Source: Thermothelomyces thermophilus ATCC 42464 | Lineage: Eukaryota; Ascomycota; Sordariomycetes; Sordariales; Chaetomiaceae | Assembly: GCF_000226095.1 (NCBI RefSeq) | Contig: NC_016472.1 | Location: forward strand, 7,626,001 to 7,690,000 | DNA: 64,000 bases | Reading direction: 5' to 3' | Part shown: piece after piece, positions 60,157 through 64,000 of the stretch | Layout: every line of letters starts with the position of its first letter | Numbering within the stretch: position 1 is the stretch's first letter | Notes under the pieces: generated by a model | Database searches by the model: none | Told to the model about the DNA's origin: nothing | The model's input: only the letters and a program-made list of their open reading frames with translations | Program-made: the position numbers and the translations under genes

Positions 60157-60892
60157 TTATGAAGAAGTGGAAACCGCGGGGTCGCGAGCGCCCTTGGGGG
60201 TGCCGGTCCGGAAACCGTTCTTGAACCGCCTCGAAACTGTGCTAAGGTACCGCATCCGGCCGGTACCGGTGACCTTTCTGCGCTTCGCCTTCTCGGACCA
60301 GTTGTCTACAATGCGGCCGTGTCAGCGGTTGATCCAGCAAGAGGGGTTTCGGTGTTTTGCCGTCGAGAACGTACACTTGCGGATCTTAGCAGAGGGGTAG
60401 CCGCACGACGCGCAGACCTTCTTCTGGTTGTGGAGGGACCGACGGCTGGTGAATGTGTTAACTTCCGCCTTGTAAAGGATGTCTTGTTGTCTCCGTTGTT
60501 CGCTAAACGGTCGAGTCGTCTTTGTCTCGTCTTGCTTATCGGAGCATCGACTTACCCGCAGCGTCTGCAGAGACCGTGGGTCTTGGTGTGGCTGGAAATG
60601 ACCGTCAGGATTCAGGATCCAGAAACAGAGCTGTTTGCATGGAGGATTGAAACATACCGCTTGCCGAAGCTGGAGGTACCCTTGGCTGTAGTTGTATGTC
60701 AGCACGGCTGATCCAACATCAAGAACGCCAATATCCGTAGTAACGCCTCCGAAACTATTCAGAGAAGGAGTTGTTGGTGGAGCGTAAAACAGGGGGTGAT
60801 AATGTCGTCGGGTCATGGGAAGTCGATGTGAAGGTTACGGGTGTGGACCAGGAAAGGGACTGGAGAGCGTCGGGGAAGGGCAACATACTCAT
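60157..60892 (-). CDS. RPL37: 60S ribosomal protein eL37
   Basis: Five coding exons on the minus strand: 60889-60892, 60658-60685, 60556-60591, 60375-60445, 60157-60305; 95 residues. The first coding exon is only ATGA, before a GTATGT donor and a 203-nt intron. All phases agree and the joined protein runs [20 protein letters not shown], then [40 protein letters not shown] and [20 protein letters not shown]. The zinc ribbon Cys pairs CRRC and CASC are intact. eL37 binds the 5.8S/25S rRNA junction and is needed for 27S processing. The tiny ATG exon and several introns are typical of fungal ribosomal-protein genes. Confidence 0.95.
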
Positions 60893-61577
60893 TTTGGCGA
60901 TGTCTCTGAAGAATAAACGAGTTAGTCTCAAGGATAACAGAACAGTTGTATGCCACCATTGAACTTACCTGCGTCGTCGTCGACAGGCGGGTCGTTGTGA
61001 TGTGCAGGTTCTCGCGGGTCAAGGATCGCGAATTTTTGGGAATGTGTGGCCGAGCGATTTCCTTGGTTAGGGCTGCGGAAAAAATTCAGCCACACTTGCG
61101 CCTTGGTCTGAGTGTGTGGCTGAATCTTCTTAACGCCCCACATCCGCCGGACCTCGCTTTCGGGCCAGCACCCGGAGCCGGGCCCGACCGGGGGTTATTG
61201 TCGTACTTGCCAGCCCGTGCAATGCCCGTCTTCGCGGACGCCCTGCAAACATTCCCACCACCGACGTTATCCTCACATAACTAGAGGGAAGAGACGTCTT
61301 GACTTGATCGTGTCAGAAAGGTTTCCTTTTTTTTTTTTTGGTTGGTTGTGCGCAAGGTCTCAACTCATTCCCGCCATTGATGTTGAGAAAAAGTTTGCGA
61401 GCCTGCTCGGGGCAATTGCAACGATCCCGTCGTAGCTAATCCGTACATTGGTCGAAACTTACAAGCATTCAAGAATCAGGACTATCGTGTGGCAGAGAAA
61501 ATTGAAACTAAAAACAAAGAACTCCGGGAAGTTCTATTGAGTACTGTTAACTAACAGAAGCTTCGCCAATTCCAAGT
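60893..61577. promoter_or_regulatory. eL37 promoter region and ValRS 3' flank
   Basis: On the minus strand this lies upstream of eL37. It has a GGTTAGGG telomere-like motif at 61065-61072 and, beside it, an inverted repeat: TTCAGCCACAC at 61085-61095 and GTGTGGCTGAA at 61114-61124, with an 18-base spacer. Both are plausible ribosomal-gene promoter elements. A 13-T run lies near 61327. Confidence 0.55.
61085..61124. repeat. Perfect 11-bp inverted repeat in the eL37 promoter
   Basis: Arms TTCAGCCACAC and GTGTGGCTGAA are exact reverse complements around an 18-base spacer, about 195-230 bases upstream of the eL37 ATG. Confidence 0.9.
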
Positions 61578-64000
61578 TCAGAGCTTTAGTTTGCTAAACT
61601 CGGCCAGAGTTCTCTCGTAGTTCTCCTTCGCCGCCTGAGCATCGGCCAACTTCTTCTTCTCGGCAGTGAGGACCACATCGCTGACCTTTTCGAAGCCCTC
61701 ACGGCCCATCAGCTCCTGCTGCTTCTTAATGGCGAGCTCGGTCTTCTGCAGCTTGGTGTTGATCTTCTTGATCTCCGCATCGATGTCTGTGATCTGCGTG
61801 CTAACTTGCAGCAGCACAGCTACGTCCGCGGAGACGACATAAACGGCGCAGCCCCTTGGTGACGAGGCCTCGTCCGCGTCGGGACCGAGAACGCTAACCT
61901 CGGCAATGCCCTTGCCGGACAGAGTCTTGATAGCCTGGAGCTGCGCCCTGACCTTGTCCAGGCTTGCTGCCGTGGATACCTTAATGAAAGCTTGCCCGTC
62001 CGAACGAATATTGTAGTCAGCAGCCAAGGAGCGAAGACCGCCGGCGCACTGAAGGCCGAGTTCGTAATCTTCAGCATCCGACGCAAATTCTAGCGAGCTA
62101 TCCGGCTCAGGGTACGGAGCCAGCATGATGGAAGGTGTCGTATCGTTCTTGATACGCGGGAGACGCTGCCACAACTCCTCTGTAATGAAGGGCATGAACG
62201 GATGCAGCAGTCGCAATGCGACATCCAGCGTCCGATACAATGTCTGCTGCACGCTCTGCTGCTGCTCTGGGGTCCCATCGCTCAGGATGCCTTTGCTATT
62301 CTCAATGAAGACGTCGCACAGCTCATCATAGAAGAATTGGTATGCGAGCTTTGTGCTAGTAGAGAATTGCCGGGCTTCGAGTGCCTCGTTGATGCCCTTG
62401 ACGGCAGAGTTCATGCGATGAAGTATCCAGCGCTCCGGCACGGAGAGAGCCGAAATGTTCAACTCCGAAGCCGGGACGAAATCCTGGGGCAACTTGCCCA
62501 GGACATACTTGCTGGCCTGCCAGATCTTATTGCAGAACCGGCGGTAGGCGTGCATCACCTTGATGTCAAAGTTGATGTCGCCTCCACCCGTGGTGTACGA
62601 GAGCAGAGTGAACCGGAGGGCGTCTGCTCCACACTCGGGGATACCACCGGGGAAAGCAGTCTTCTGATACTTCGTGGCGCGCTCAATCTCGTCCTCCTTC
62701 AGGTTGCCCGTCAGGAGCTTTGCGTGGAGCGACTCAAGGTCGATACCGCTGATGATGTCGAGAGGGTCAATGACGTTACCAAGCGACTTGCTCATCTTCC
62801 TGCCCTCAGAGTCGCGGATGAGACTGTGGCAATACACCTCGGTGAAGGGAACTTGGCCCGTCAACTTGAGGCTGAGCATGATCATGCGGCTGACCCAAAA
62901 GAACAAGATATCCCAACCCGTTTCCAGCATGCTGGTGGGGAAGAAGTTCTTGAAATCAGGATGCTCGGTGTTGGGCCAGCCCAGGGTAGACATGGGCCAC
63001 AGCCCAGAGCTGAACCAAGTGTCCAGGCAGTCAGGGTCCTGTTCCAGGCGGAACTTCTTCCCGGGGAACTTGGCCTCGGCTTTCGCCTGGGCTTCCTCTG
63101 GCGTCCTGCCAACAACCCACACGGATTTGTCGGTCTCACCCCGGTCCTCTTCTCCATCAAGGATAACACGGTAAGCCGGAATGCGGTGGCCCCACCTTGA
63201 AGCGGACAATTAGCACAATGCAATCGCTCGGAAAAGGGATGCAGCACGTACCAAAGCTGACGAGAAATGCACCAGTCGTTGACATTTGACAGCCACCTGT
63301 CGTAGGATTTCCTTGCACTCTCGGGGCTGATCTTGATTTTGCCCTCCTCGACGACTTTCAGTGCAGCCTCCGCCATCTCCTTCATACGCACCCACCATTG
63401 CGGCGTCATATACGGTTCAATGACGTCCTTCGTCTTTTCGCACAGCGGGATGACCATCGCGTGGGGTTCTTTCTTGACAAAAAGCCCGCGCTTGGTTAGC
63501 TCCTCGACCACGGTATACCGAGCATGGAACCTCTTCTGGCCCTGGAACATCGGGCCAGCATTCTCGTTGAGAGTGCCATCCTCGTTCAAAATGTTGATGA
63601 ACTCCAGGTTGTGGCGTTCACCCAGCTTGTAATCGTTGAAGTCGTGGGCGGGAGTCAGCTTGACAGCACCTGTACCGAACTCCGGATCGACATAGCTGTC
63701 TTCAACAATAGGAAGGAGACTACATCTTGTCAATAACTGAATATCCGTGCCAAGACAGGTGACTCGACTAACCGATCTGTGAATGGGTGGCGCGCGAACT
63801 TGCCCACTAGATGAGCGTAGCGGGGGTCACCGGGGCTAACGGCAATACCAGTATCGCCGAGGATGGTCTCGGGACGGGTGGTTGCAACCTCGATTGTTTG
63901 GTCCGTGCCGTCGATCGGATACTTGAAGTATGTCAGGACGCCGAATTCAACTTTCCGGTCATATCCTGGCACATCGAGCATGGTGCGGCCGGTGATCTCT
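61578..64000 (-). CDS. VAS1: Valyl-tRNA synthetase, C-terminal part (5' end outside window)
   Basis: Three exons in view: 63773-64000 (open at the edge), 63252-63719 and 61578-63195, joined by 53- and 56-nt introns. Class I valyl-tRNA synthetase, attaching valine to tRNA-Val. Visible parts are the editing domain ([40 protein letters not shown]), the junction [36 protein letters not shown], and the class I KMSKS signature ([17 protein letters not shown]). The anticodon-binding helical domain and a C-terminal coiled-coil arm ending AEFSKLKL follow. The HIGH motif and any mitochondrial presequence lie beyond base 64000. One gene (cyt-20 in Neurospora, VAS1 in yeast) usually supplies both cytosol and mitochondria. 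Confidence 0.96.

Noticed and set aside
60686-60888. Possible intronic snoRNA in eL37 intron 1
   Set aside because: CTGA and TGATGT-like strings occur but not as a proper C/D pair with terminal stem.
62202-63200. 332-codon plus-strand frame inside valyl-tRNA synthetase
   Set aside because: Antisense of a clearly identified synthetase; no independent signals.

Overview
The window is nuclear DNA of a filamentous ascomycete, most likely a Sordariomycete and plausibly Sordariales/Chaetomiaceae. The reasons are short GT-AG introns (about 50-130 nt) with CTRAY branch sites, GC-rich third codon positions, long single-exon genes with low-complexity tails, and a gene complement typical of Pezizomycotina (EI24/RRT8-like protein, TRP/Flc-like protein, Sos7, CIA30). 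No transposon, CRISPR array, tRNA or rRNA gene was recognised. The lineage is inference; the gene families are read from the translations.

I support 23 protein genes, two of them cut by the window edges. Exon structures were worked out by hand from splice signals, reading phase and family conservation.

Layout. 0-10.5 kb: an unrecognised gene running off the left edge (-), a GDT1 Ca/Mn transporter (+), an EI24/RRT8-like membrane protein with eight exons (+), and a secreted Ser/Thr-rich protein with repeated PFP..NS units (+). 12-26 kb: ATP sulfurylase (+), a 937-residue low-complexity protein (+), a TRP/Flc-like membrane protein (+) and an intradiol dioxygenase (+). 26-33 kb: TRM44 (-), eIF1 (+), EOS1 (-) and mitoribosomal mL45/Mba1 (+). 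33-46 kb: a sodium:solute symporter (-), a three-RRM RNA-binding protein (-), CIA30 (+) and a splicing-associated protein (-). 46-53.5 kb: a JmjC plus SET protein (+), kinetochore Sos7 (+) and a mitochondrial thioredoxin-like protein (-). 55-64 kb: an MFS transporter (+), ELP6 (+), ribosomal protein eL37 (-) and the C-terminal part of valyl-tRNA synthetase (-).

The genes are mostly unrelated housekeeping functions rather than a metabolic cluster. Translation and tRNA biology are well represented: eIF1, eL37, ValRS, TRM44, ELP6 and mL45. The most interesting item is the single-exon gene at 46.8-50.1 kb, which joins an apparently intact JmjC demethylase-type core to a C-terminal SET methyltransferase-type domain with an altered NHSC motif.
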